In this document: piece by piece, positions 53,024-60,259 of the stretch
Layout of the letters: each line of letters opens with the position of its first letter
Numbering within the stretch: the stretch's first letter is position 1
The notes under the pieces: generated by a model
What the model was told of the DNA's origin: nothing
Seen by the model: the letters and a program-made list of their open reading frames with translations, nothing else
Database searches by the model: none
Position numbers and translations under genes: made by a program
Origin: an uncultured Microbacterium sp.
GTDB taxonomy: Bacteria > Actinomycetota > Actinomycetes > Actinomycetales > Microbacteriaceae
Assembly (NCBI RefSeq): GCF_947489255.1
Contig: NZ_CANLCY010000001.1
Coordinates: forward strand, 124,001 to 188,000
Reading direction: 5' to 3'
Length of the DNA stretch: 64,000 bases

Positions 53024-53368
53024 ATGACCACGCTGCCGCTCCTGCCGTCCGCTGCCTGCTGCGTGTCCAGCGGGGGCGCCCCGATGTCGGTCGCCGACGC
53101 CGAAGGGCTCGCCGGGCGGCTGAAGGCCCTCGGTGACCCGACGCGGCTGCGCCTGCTGTCGATCGTCGCGAGCGCCGACGCGCAGGAGGCCTGCGTGTGC
53201 GACCTCACCGAGCCGGTCGGGCTGTCGCAGCCCACGGTGTCGCACCACCTCAAGGTGCTGACCGAGGCGGGGTTCCTCACGCGCTCGAAGCGCGGAACCT
53301 GGGCGTACTACCGGCTCGTGCCCGGTGCTCTGGATGCCGTGGCCGGGGCGCTGCGCATCGACGCCTGA
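53024..53368 (+). CDS. arsR: ArsR-family arsenic repressor
   Basis: A 114-residue repressor. The winged helix includes GDPTRLRLLSIVASADAQ, SQPTVSHHLKVLTEAG and RGTWAYYRLVPGAL. Metal-site cysteines are Cys12 and Cys13 (AACCVSSGG) and Cys57 and Cys59 (ACVCDLT). The Corynebacterium glutamicum ArsR site is built from an N-terminal Cys-Cys pair and a Cys near 55, so As(III) is the likely inducer. It is divergent from the arsO-like operon. Confidence 0.9.
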   Translation: MTTLPLLPSAACCVSSGGAPMSVADAEGLAGRLKALGDPTRLRLLSIVASADAQEACVCDLTEPVGLSQPTVSHHLKVLTEAGFLTRSKRGTWAYYRLVPGALDAVAGALRIDA

Positions 53369-53374
53369 GTCGAC

Positions 53375-53554
53375 TCAGCGCCCGAACAGCCGGGAGAAGA
53401 ACCCGCCGCCCTCGGCGGCGGCCTGCTTCTCGTGCCCCTCGCAGCGGTCGCGCCGGGGAACGCCGGCCATCACCTGATCGACGTGCTGACCGCACCCGGC
53501 CCACGTCGCTTTCCCACACGTCTTGCACGTCACCTGTCGGCACATCTTCGGCAT
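53375..53554 (-). CDS. 59-residue Cys-rich small protein
   Basis: A short protein: it begins MPKMCRQVTCKTCGKATWAG, continues CGQHVDQVMAGVPRRDRCEG and ends HEKQAAAEGGGFFSRLFGR. Cys at 5, 10, 13, 21 and 38 with His24 and His41 suggest one or two zinc sites. The C-terminal FFSRLFGR is amphipathic and may touch membrane. I recall similar small proteins (TCxxCGKxTWAGCGxHV) as widespread but uncharacterised. It ends six bases after arsR on the other strand and is divergent from the CoA-disulfide reductase operon, sharing its operator. ATG at 53554 follows CGGAAGG. Confidence 0.75.
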   Translation of the reverse strand: MPKMCRQVTCKTCGKATWAGCGQHVDQVMAGVPRRDRCEGHEKQAAAEGGGFFSRLFGR

Positions 53555-53591
53555 CCTTCCGTTCTCGGCCGCGGTCGCGACCGGCCTCGAC

Positions 53592-53609
53592 TATACCCCC
53601 GGGGGTATA
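53592..53609. promoter_or_regulatory. CsoR/CstR-type operator, TATACCCC palindrome
   Basis: An 18-bp perfect palindrome, TATACCCCCGGGGGTATA, 11 bases before the reductase start and 37 bases upstream of the Cys-rich protein start. CsoR/CstR-family repressors bind such G-C tract palindromes flanked by TATA. A near-identical copy lies at 58510. Confidence 0.85.
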
Positions 53610-53620
53610 AGGTGGAGGAC

Positions 53621-55285
53621 ATGAAGACGGTCATCATCGGCGGGGTCGCGGCGGGAATGAGTGCGGCGACGAGGTTGCGGCGACTCGACGAGACCCGCGA
53701 GATCACGGTCTACGAGCGCGGCGCGTACGTGTCGTTCGCGAACTGCGGACTGCCGTACCACGTGGGCGGGGTGATCGCGGAGCGCTCGTCGCTCCTTCTG
53801 CAGACGCCGGAATCGCTCGCATCCCGCTTCGCCCTCGACGTGCGCGTGCGGCACGAGGTGGTCGCCATCGACACGGCCACCCGAACGGTGACCGTGCGCG
53901 ATATCGATGCGGCCACCGAGAGCGTCGAGACGTACGACGACCTCGTGATCGCCACGGGGGCCGCGGCTGCTCCGGGGCCGTCCGCGGGGGCCGTTCCCAC
54001 GCACACGCTGCGCAGTGTCGACGACGTCGACCGCGTGCTCGAGGTGCTCGCCGACGCCGGTCCGCAACCGAGCGTCGTTGTGGCGGGAGCCGGCTTCATC
54101 GGGCTCGAGGCGGTCGAGAACCTCGTCGCGCGCGGCGCGCGAGTGACCCTGGTGACGCGCGGTCGGCAGGTGCTGTCGCCCCTGGATGCCGAGATGGCCG
54201 CGCCGCTGCTGGCCCTCCTCCGTGAGCACGGCGTCGACGTACGGCTCGGCTCGACCATCGTCGGTGCGGAGCCGGGGCGCGTCCTCCTGGATGACGGCGG
54301 GACCGTCGAGGCGGTGCTCGTCGTCGAGGCGAGCGGAGTGCGCCCCGATCGCGGTCTCGCCGAGGCCGCCGGTCTCGAGGTCGGTCCGACCGGCGGGATC
54401 GCCGTCGACGCACGGCAACGGACTTCCGCCCCGCACGTCTGGGCCGTGGGCGACGGCGTCGAGAAGCGCGACCACGTCGACGGCGAGCCTGCGCTGGTGA
54501 CCATGGCGGGCCTGGCCAACCGCCACGGCCGCGCGGTGGCCGACGACATCGCGGGCCTCGAGCCGGCCCCGGCGCGTCCCGCGCTCGGCACCGCCGTGCT
54601 GGGGCTGTTCGGCGCGACCGTCGCCTTCGTCGGGTGGAGCGAACGCCGACTCGTCGCCGATGGGCGGGCGCACCGCGTCATCCACACGCACCCGGCCTCG
54701 CACGCGACCTACTACCCGGGGGCGCAGGCGATGGCGATGAAGCTGCTCGTCGATCCCGCGTCCGACCTCATCCTCGGGGCGCAGATCGTCGGTGGCGACG
54801 GCGTCGACAAGCGCATCGACGTGATCGCCGTGGCCATGGCGGCGGGGCTCACGGCATCCGCTCTCTCGCAGCTCGAACTCGCCTACGCTCCGCAGTACGG
54901 CTCGGCGAAGGACCCCGTCAACATGATCGGGTACGTCGCGCAGAACCTCGCCGAGGGGACGACGGATGCCGTGCAGTGGCACGAGCTTCCGGCGGCGCTC
55001 GACGCCGGGGCCGCCCTCGTCGACGTGCGCACGCCCGCGGAGTTCGCCGCGGGGGCCATCCCGGGGGCGGTCAACCTGCCGCTCGACGAACTCCGCGAAC
55101 GGCATGGCGAGATCGCCGACGGCCCGGTGATCGTGCACTGTCAGGTCGGGCAGCGCGGACACACGGCCGCGCGGCTGCTCACGCAGCTCGGGTACGACGT
55201 GCGTAATCTCGACGGCGGATACCGCACCTGGCTCGCCGGCCGCGAGGCGATGTCCTCGACCCTTGCTGAAGGAGAACACGCATGA
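53621..55285 (+). CDS. CoA-disulfide reductase with C-terminal rhodanese domain
   Basis: A 554-residue flavoprotein-rhodanese fusion (CoADR-RHD). FAD binding is at VIIGGVAAGMSAATRLRR, NAD(P) at VVVAGAGFIGLEAVENLVAR, and the catalytic Cys42 in FANCGLPYHVGG. From about residue 465 a rhodanese domain follows, with DVRTPAEFAAGAIPGAVNLP and active-site loop HCQVGQRG. Such enzymes reduce CoA disulfides, persulfides or polysulfides in the cytoplasm. It is the first gene of an operon with the CstR-like regulator; stop and start overlap by four bases. Confidence 0.9.
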   Translation: MKTVIIGGVAAGMSAATRLRRLDETREITVYERGAYVSFANCGLPYHVGGVIAERSSLLLQTPESLASRFALDVRVRHEVVAIDTATRTVTVRDIDAATESVETYDDLVIATGAAAAPGPSAGAVPTHTLRSVDDVDRVLEVLADAGPQPSVVVAGAGFIGLEAVENLVARGARVTLVTRGRQVLSPLDAEMAAPLLALLREHGVDVRLGSTIVGAEPGRVLLDDGGTVEAVLVVEASGVRPDRGLAEAAGLEVGPTGGIAVDARQRTSAPHVWAVGDGVEKRDHVDGEPALVTMAGLANRHGRAVADDIAGLEPAPARPALGTAVLGLFGATVAFVGWSERRLVADGRAHRVIHTHPASHATYYPGAQAMAMKLLVDPASDLILGAQIVGGDGVDKRIDVIAVAMAAGLTASALSQLELAYAPQYGSAKDPVNMIGYVAQNLAEGTTDAVQWHELPAALDAGAALVDVRTPAEFAAGAIPGAVNLPLDELRERHGEIADGPVIVHCQVGQRGHTAARLLTQLGYDVRNLDGGYRTWLAGREAMSSTLAEGEHA

Positions 55286-55590
55286 GTGACCGCAGCCTCC
55301 ACGATCCCCAGGCCGTCAAGAAGGTCGCCAACCGCCTGCGCCGCGCACAGGGGCAGCTCGCCGCCGTGATCGCGGCGGTCGAGGGCGGCGGCGACTGCCG
55401 CGAGGTCGTCACCCAGCTCGCCGCGGTGAGCAGCGCGATCGACCGCGCGGGTTTCGCGATCATCTCCACGGCGATGAAGCAGTGCATCACAGACACGGAT
55501 GCCGATGATGCCGACGCCGCGGGCGACGCCGACGCCCCCGGCCGGCTCACGGTCGAGGAGCTCGAGAAGCTCTTCCTCACGCTCGCCTGA
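55282..55590 (+). CDS. CsoR/CstR-family regulator, CstR-like ligand site
   Basis: A 102-residue all-helical repressor. It shows VANRLRRAQGQLAAVIAAVE as helix one and GDCREVVTQLAAVSSAIDRA as helix two. Cys39 and Cys68 are 29 residues apart, as in the family, but the copper-binding His four residues before the second Cys is Ala64. Lack of this His points to a CstR-type persulfide sensor rather than a copper sensor. It is co-transcribed with a persulfide-type reductase and should bind the palindromes at 53592 and 58510. Confidence 0.85.
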   Translation: MSDRSLHDPQAVKKVANRLRRAQGQLAAVIAAVEGGGDCREVVTQLAAVSSAIDRAGFAIISTAMKQCITDTDADDADAAGDADAPGRLTVEELEKLFLTLA

Positions 55591-55618
55591 GCGGGCCCCG
55601 CCCCCGTCGACCGAGGAG

Positions 55619-55654
55619 GGTGGGGGCGAAGCGCCACGGCGCCCCGCCCCCACC
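55619..55654. terminator. Bidirectional hairpin between cstR-like and DUF305 genes
   Basis: GGTGGGGGC (55619-55627) pairs with GCCCCCACC (55646-55654), and GCGCC/GGCGC adds inner pairing. It sits in the 69-base gap between convergent genes and could stop transcription both ways. Confidence 0.65.
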
Positions 55655-55659
55655 GCTGC

Positions 55660-56259
55660 TCACGGGGAGGCGAGCAGGTCTTTCATCGTGGCGATCTCGG
55701 CCGTCTGGCTGTCGACGATCGAGCGGGCCAGGTCGACGACCTCGCTGTCCTGTCCGTCATCGATCTCGCTCTGGGCCATGTCGACGGCACCCTCGTGGTG
55801 CTCGATCATCTGCTCGAGGTAGAGACGTGCGGCATCGCCGCCCTCGGCATCCTCGAGCTCCTGCATGTCGGACTCCGACATCATCCCGCCGTGATCCATT
55901 CCGCTCATGCCCCCGCTCATCGACACGCCCCAGTCCGAGAGCCACCCCTTCATCGTCTCGATCTCGGGGCCCTGGGCGGCCTTGATCTGCTCGGCGAGGG
56001 CGGTGACGCTGCCGTCGACACCCGTCTTGCCGAGCAGGGTGTCCGACATCTCGATGGCCTGCTCGTGGTGCGGGATCATCATCGTGACGAACATGATGTC
56101 GGTCTCCGACGCCTCGGCGGCCGTGGTGGCCGTGGCCATCGGGCCGGAGCCGTGATCCATGCCGGGCATGGACCCGGATCCGATCGTGCCGGAGCATCCC
56201 GCGAGGGCGAGCACGGCGGCCAGGGGGAGGGCGGCCGCGGCCGCGAATCGGGTCTTCAT
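55660..56259 (-). CDS. DUF305 lipoprotein of the copper operon
   Basis: A 199-residue protein with signal peptide and lipobox LAGC. The mature part is rich in Met and His (SMPGMDHGSGPM, MSGMDHGGMM) and has two DUF305 repeats, seen as FVTMMIPHHEQAIEMSDTLL and YLEQMIEHHEGAVDMAQSEI. Such proteins lie outside the membrane and are associated with copper handling. Its ATG overlaps the stop of the P-type ATPase gene by four bases, so the two are coupled. Confidence 0.87.
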   Translation of the reverse strand: MKTRFAAAAALPLAAVLALAGCSGTIGSGSMPGMDHGSGPMATATTAAEASETDIMFVTMMIPHHEQAIEMSDTLLGKTGVDGSVTALAEQIKAAQGPEIETMKGWLSDWGVSMSGGMSGMDHGGMMSESDMQELEDAEGGDAARLYLEQMIEHHEGAVDMAQSEIDDGQDSEVVDLARSIVDSQTAEIATMKDLLASP

Positions 56260-58478
56260 CGTTTCTCCTCGTCGTTCGCCCGTGGGCGGGTGGGGGCGTG
56301 GTTCTCGTGGAGGCGAGTGCCTTCGCGATGCCCGGGGTCGTCCGCCGGCCTCAGGTCGAGCCTCCGGAGCAGCTGCGCGTTGACGGCGACGACGATGGTC
56401 GACAGCGACATCAGGATCGCCCCGATCGACATCGGCAGCACGAACCCGACCGGTGCGAGCACGCCCGCCGCCAGCGGCACCGAGAGCAGGTTGTATCCCG
56501 CGGCCCACCACAGGTTCTGCGTCATCTTGCGGTAGGCGGCACGCGACAGGTCGATCGCGGACAGGACGGCGCGGGGGTCGTCGTGCGCCAGGATCACGCC
56601 GGCGGAGGCGATCGCCACGTCGGTCCCCGCCCCAATGGCGATGCCCACGTCGGCCTGAGCGAGAGCCGGGGCGTCGTTCACGCCGTCGCCGACCATCGCC
56701 ACCGTCCTCCCCTCGCGCTGCAACTGCTCGACCTTCGACGACTTGTCCTCGGGGCGTACGCCCGCGAAGTACCGGTCGATCTCGACGGCCTCGGCCACGG
56801 ACGCGGCGACGGCCTCGGCATCGCCCGTGATCATCACCACCTCGACGCCCCGATCGCGCAGCGACCGCACGGCGCTGATCGACTCGGGGCGCACCTCGTC
56901 AGCGAGTCGCAGGGCACCGGCGACCGCACCGTCGACCACGACGTGCAGGATGATCGCACCCTCATCGCGCCACGATCGCGTCTCGTCGATCTCGTCGAGA
57001 CCCTTCTCCTCGAGCAGGTGCGGTCCGCCGACCTCGACGACTCTGCCCTCGACCCGGGCGCGCACGCCGACGGCGGGAGCGGAGGAGAAATCGTCGGCGC
57101 GGGGCACCGTGAGCGCCTCGGCCTCCGCGGCGGCGACGATCGCCCGGGCCAGCGGGTGCTCGGAATCGGATTCCGCCGCGGCTGCCCACGCGAGCACGCG
57201 GTCCGCGTCGGCGTCGGAGGTGGGAGCGACGGCCGTCACTGCGGGGGCGCCCGCGGTGAGCGTTCCCGTCTTGTCGAAAAGCACGGTGTCGACGGCCCGC
57301 ATGCTCTCGAGCGCGAGACGGTCCTTCACGAGCACACCGGCCCGCGCGGCCCGCTCCGTCGCGATGGACACCACCAGCGGGATGGCGAGGCCGAGCGCGT
57401 GAGGGCACGCGATCACGAGCACGGTGATCGTGCGCACCACCGCTTCGTCGGGCAGGCCGATGAGCGTCCAGGCCACCGCCGTGATGACGGCGGAGCCGAG
57501 CGCGAACCAGAACAGCCACGCGGCCGCACGGTCGGCGATGCGCTGCGCGCGCGACGACGAATTCTGCGCGTCCGACACGAGCTTCTGGATGCCGGCGAGG
57601 GCGGTGTCGTCGCCGACCGCGGTGATGCGGACCCGTACGCCCGAGTCGGTGGCCACCGTGCCCGCGACGACGGCGTCGCCTTCGGCGCGGCGGACCGGGC
57701 GCGATTCGCCCGTGATCATCGATTCATCCATGCTCGCCGAGCCCTGGACGATCTGTCCGTCAGCGGGCACCCGCGCCCCCGGACGCACGACGACGACATC
57801 GTCGATGCGCAACTCCGACGGCGACACGCTGACCGTGGAGTCGCCCTCGACGCGTTCTGCCTCGTCGGGAAGGAGCGCGGCGAGCGAGTCGAGCGCCGAG
57901 GTGGTCTGCGCGAGCGACCGCATCTCGATCCAGTGCCCGAGCAGCATGATCACGATCAGGAGGGCGAGCTCCCACCAGAAGTCGAGTTCGTGATCCAGGA
58001 TGCCGAGACTCGCCCCCCACGATGCGAGGAAGGCGACGGTGATGGCCAGCGCGATGAGCAGCATCATGCCCGGCGCGCGGGAGCGCACCTCCGACACGGC
58101 GCCGGTCAGGAACGGCGATCCGCCCCAGACGTACATCACGGTGCCCAGAGCCGGCGAGATCCAACCGAGCCACGCGGCATCCGGCAGCGGATAGCCCAGC
58201 AGCATCGCGAACATCGGCGAGAACGCGACGACCGGCACGGCCAGCACGAGCATGATCCAGAACAGTCGTCGGAAGGCAGCGACGTGATCGCCGTGTCCGG
58301 CGTGGCCGGCGTGGCCGCCGTGCCCGGCGCTGCCGCCGTGGTCACTGTGCCCGGTGTGGGCGGCGTGCGCCTGGTGGTGCCCGTGCTCCGCGTGGTCTCC
58401 GGGTGCGGAACGCATCGACTCGTGCTGTCCCGCGCGTCCCTGGTCGGAGGGCGCAGCGTGGACGTGATGATCGCTCAT
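56256..58478 (-). CDS. Heavy-metal P1B-type ATPase, CopB-like
   Basis: A 740-residue P-type ATPase. The first 65 residues contain about 20 His, a metal-binding tail typical of CopB, and lack CxxC domains. The membrane metal site is Cys-Pro-His (residues 358-360), the phosphorylated Asp402 is in DKTGT, and TGES is at 256-259; GDGVNDAPAL follows. CPH pumps export copper or silver ions. ATG at 58478 follows AGAGGAGGACGT. The TATACCCC palindrome 32 bases upstream ties it to the CstR/CsoR regulator. Confidence 0.9.
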   Translation of the reverse strand: MSDHHVHAAPSDQGRAGQHESMRSAPGDHAEHGHHQAHAAHTGHSDHGGSAGHGGHAGHAGHGDHVAAFRRLFWIMLVLAVPVVAFSPMFAMLLGYPLPDAAWLGWISPALGTVMYVWGGSPFLTGAVSEVRSRAPGMMLLIALAITVAFLASWGASLGILDHELDFWWELALLIVIMLLGHWIEMRSLAQTTSALDSLAALLPDEAERVEGDSTVSVSPSELRIDDVVVVRPGARVPADGQIVQGSASMDESMITGESRPVRRAEGDAVVAGTVATDSGVRVRITAVGDDTALAGIQKLVSDAQNSSSRAQRIADRAAAWLFWFALGSAVITAVAWTLIGLPDEAVVRTITVLVIACPHALGLAIPLVVSIATERAARAGVLVKDRLALESMRAVDTVLFDKTGTLTAGAPAVTAVAPTSDADADRVLAWAAAAESDSEHPLARAIVAAAEAEALTVPRADDFSSAPAVGVRARVEGRVVEVGGPHLLEEKGLDEIDETRSWRDEGAIILHVVVDGAVAGALRLADEVRPESISAVRSLRDRGVEVVMITGDAEAVAASVAEAVEIDRYFAGVRPEDKSSKVEQLQREGRTVAMVGDGVNDAPALAQADVGIAIGAGTDVAIASAGVILAHDDPRAVLSAIDLSRAAYRKMTQNLWWAAGYNLLSVPLAAGVLAPVGFVLPMSIGAILMSLSTIVVAVNAQLLRRLDLRPADDPGHREGTRLHENHAPTRPRANDEEKR

Positions 58479-58509
58479 ACGTCCTCCTCTCGTGCCGACC
58501 CGGTGAGCG

Positions 58510-58528
58510 TATACCCCATGGGGGTATA
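58510..58528 (-). promoter_or_regulatory. Second CsoR/CstR-type operator, upstream of the copB-like gene
   Basis: TATACCCCATGGGGGTATA, two TATACCCC-type arms around a one-base asymmetry. It is nearly the same as the site at 53592, so both operons should belong to one regulon. Confidence 0.8.
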
Positions 58529-58650
58529 GAGGGGCCGCCTTGCGCCAGGACGCCCCCCGGGTCAGCGAATCCGGGCGGCCGGCTGTCTGAGAGTCGCTGC
58601 GGCGCGCCGTCATGAGCCCCTTGCCGCACGGGTCGATCACCGCTAACGTG

Positions 58651-58664
58651 CAACCAAATGGTTG
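58651..58664 (+). promoter_or_regulatory. Operator overlapping the start codon of the ArsR/SRPBCC operon
   Basis: CAACC (58651-58655) and GGTTG (58660-58664) flank AAAT; the ATG start (58658-58660) lies inside. Sites of this form precede other ArsR-SRPBCC pairs. Binding here would stop transcription just at the start of the gene, and the lack of a ribosome site suggests a leaderless mRNA. Confidence 0.6.
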
Positions 58665-59122
58665 AACAACAGAGCGACGCCGACATCGACCGGGTGTTCC
58701 ACGCCCTCGCCGATGCCACGCGGCGCGACATCGTGCGGCGCACGCTGGTCTCCGAGCAGTCGGTGACCCAGCTCGCGGCGGCCTACGCGATGTCGTTCGC
58801 GGCGGTGTCGAAGCACATCGCCGTGCTCGCCGAGGCGCGGCTCATCACCAAGCGCGCGGAGGGGAGGGTGAGGCTCGTGCGTGCCGATCCGTCCGCGATC
58901 GCCCGGGCGCAGCAGCTGCTCCGCTCGTACGAAGACCTCTGGCGCGGGCGCGTCGGCCGGCTCGACGCGCTGCTGTCCGAAGAGGCGGATGCCGCGGCAT
59001 CCACAGCGGTCCCGCCCACAGAGTCACCGGGTGGAGCGGCATCCACCCCTCGACCCGCCGCGGTTCCGCCCCCAGGGGCCCCGCCCGCCACGGCATCCGC
59101 CCCCGAAACCCCCGCGCCCTGA
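58658..59122 (+). CDS. ArsR-family regulator paired with an SRPBCC protein
   Basis: A 154-residue regulator. The winged helix spans about residues 8-85: VFHALADATRRDIVRRTLVS, then AMSFAAVSKHIAVLAEARLI and RVRLVRADPS. It has no metal-binding cysteines, which is typical of ArsR-type proteins next to AHSA1/SRPBCC genes. The last 45 residues are a low-complexity Ala/Pro/Thr tail, probably disordered and encoded by repetitive DNA. The partner gene follows after 19 bases. Confidence 0.8.
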   Translation: MVEQQSDADIDRVFHALADATRRDIVRRTLVSEQSVTQLAAAYAMSFAAVSKHIAVLAEARLITKRAEGRVRLVRADPSAIARAQQLLRSYEDLWRGRVGRLDALLSEEADAAASTAVPPTESPGGAASTPRPAAVPPPGAPPATASAPETPAP

Positions 59123-59141
59123 CCCGACGAAGGAGTCCGTC

Positions 59142-60119
59142 ATGCCCGTCACATCCGTCGAGAGCGACACCGAAGCGCTCACCATGACCCTGATCGCCGA
59201 CTTCGCCGTCGGCCCGGACCGCCTCTGGGCGGCGTTCACCGACCCGCGTCAGCTCGAACGCTTCTGGGGTCCTCCCGGGTGGCCGGCGACGTTCGACGCG
59301 TTCGACTTCACGGTCGGCGGGCACGCGAAGTACCACATGACGTCTCCGCAGGGTGAGCGCGCGGGCGGAGCGTGGGAGTTCACCGCGATCGACGAACCCC
59401 GCGGGTTCGAGGTCATCGACTCCTTCGCCGACGAGAACGGCGAGCCCCTCGAGGGGATGCCGTCGATGCGCATGGTCTTCTCGTTCGAGGCCGCGCCCGA
59501 GGGCTCGCGGATGACGAACGTCAGCCGCTTCGACTCCGTCGAGGCGCTCGAGCAGGTCGTCGCGATGGGTGCCGTCGAGGGCTCGACCCTCGCGATGAAC
59601 CAGCTCGACGCCGTGCTGCAGGGCCTTCGCGAGTTCGCCCAGGGGAAGGGGACGCAGCTGGAGGTGCTGAGCGACCAGCACGTGCGGATCACACGCCTGA
59701 TCGACGGCCCGCGCGAGCTGGTGTGGCGCGCGCACGTCGACCCCGACCTGATGCGGCAGTGGATGCTCGGCCCCGACGGCTGGCGCATGACCACGCACGA
59801 GGTCGATCGGCGCGTCGGGGGCGGATACCGCATCGCCTGGACCCCCGAACCCGGCACCGAGGGGGAGCCCTTCGGTTTCGACGGGGAGATCCTGCTGCTC
59901 GACGATCCCCGGCGCATGGTGCAGACCGAGCACATGACCGGCACCGACTTCCCCTCGACGGTCAACGACCTCTCGCTCTACGAAGAGGACGGGGCGACGC
60001 TGCTGACGCTGCTGATCGAGTATCCGGATGCCACGACCCGCGACATGGTCCTGGCCACCGGCATGATCGACGGCATGGAGGAGAGCTACCGCCGTATGGA
60101 GCGCGTGGTCATGGGGTGA
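59142..60119 (+). CDS. SRPBCC (AHSA1) protein with two domains
   Basis: A 325-residue protein made of two AHSA1-type SRPBCC domains. Domain 1 (about 12-165) has ADFAVGPDRLWAAFTDPRQL, then FWGPPGWPATFDAFDFTVGG. Domain 2 (about 175-325) has ITRLIDGPRELVWRAHVDPD, then WMLGPDGWRM and GFDGEILLLD. Each has a hydrophobic pocket that may bind lipid or aromatic ligands. The ligand is unknown. The upstream ArsR-type regulator probably controls it. GAAGGAG precedes the ATG. Confidence 0.85.
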   Translation: MPVTSVESDTEALTMTLIADFAVGPDRLWAAFTDPRQLERFWGPPGWPATFDAFDFTVGGHAKYHMTSPQGERAGGAWEFTAIDEPRGFEVIDSFADENGEPLEGMPSMRMVFSFEAAPEGSRMTNVSRFDSVEALEQVVAMGAVEGSTLAMNQLDAVLQGLREFAQGKGTQLEVLSDQHVRITRLIDGPRELVWRAHVDPDLMRQWMLGPDGWRMTTHEVDRRVGGGYRIAWTPEPGTEGEPFGFDGEILLLDDPRRMVQTEHMTGTDFPSTVNDLSLYEEDGATLLTLLIEYPDATTRDMVLATGMIDGMEESYRRMERVVMG

Positions 60120-60190
60120 GGGGGATGCCGCGGCGCCGAGGCCGTGGCATCCGGCCCTCGATCGGGCCCCTGTCGAAGCTCGAAGTCGCA

Positions 60191-60233
60191 CGCGGTGCTC
60201 GCAGACTCCGCCGGGAGATCTGCGAGCACCGCG
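60191..60233. terminator. Perfect 15-bp palindrome between convergent genes
   Basis: CGCGGTGCTCGCAGA (60191-60205) and TCTGCGAGCACCGCG (60219-60233) are exact reverse complements around a 13-base loop. It sits in the 140-base gap between the SRPBCC and FdhA genes, which converge, and would terminate both. Confidence 0.75.
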
Positions 60234-60259
60234 CCGTTCTGCGAGCTCCGGGGCGAGCG

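Noticed and set aside
53432..53620. Upstream extension of the CoA-disulfide reductase frame
   Set aside because: It would run through the CstR operator and the Cys-rich small gene; ATG at 53621 with GGTGGAGG just ahead is far better.
55282..55590. Copper-sensing CsoR
   Set aside because: The His of the copper site is replaced by Ala64 and the operon partner is a CoA-disulfide reductase-rhodanese, so CstR-like is the better label, although the copper operon shares the operator.
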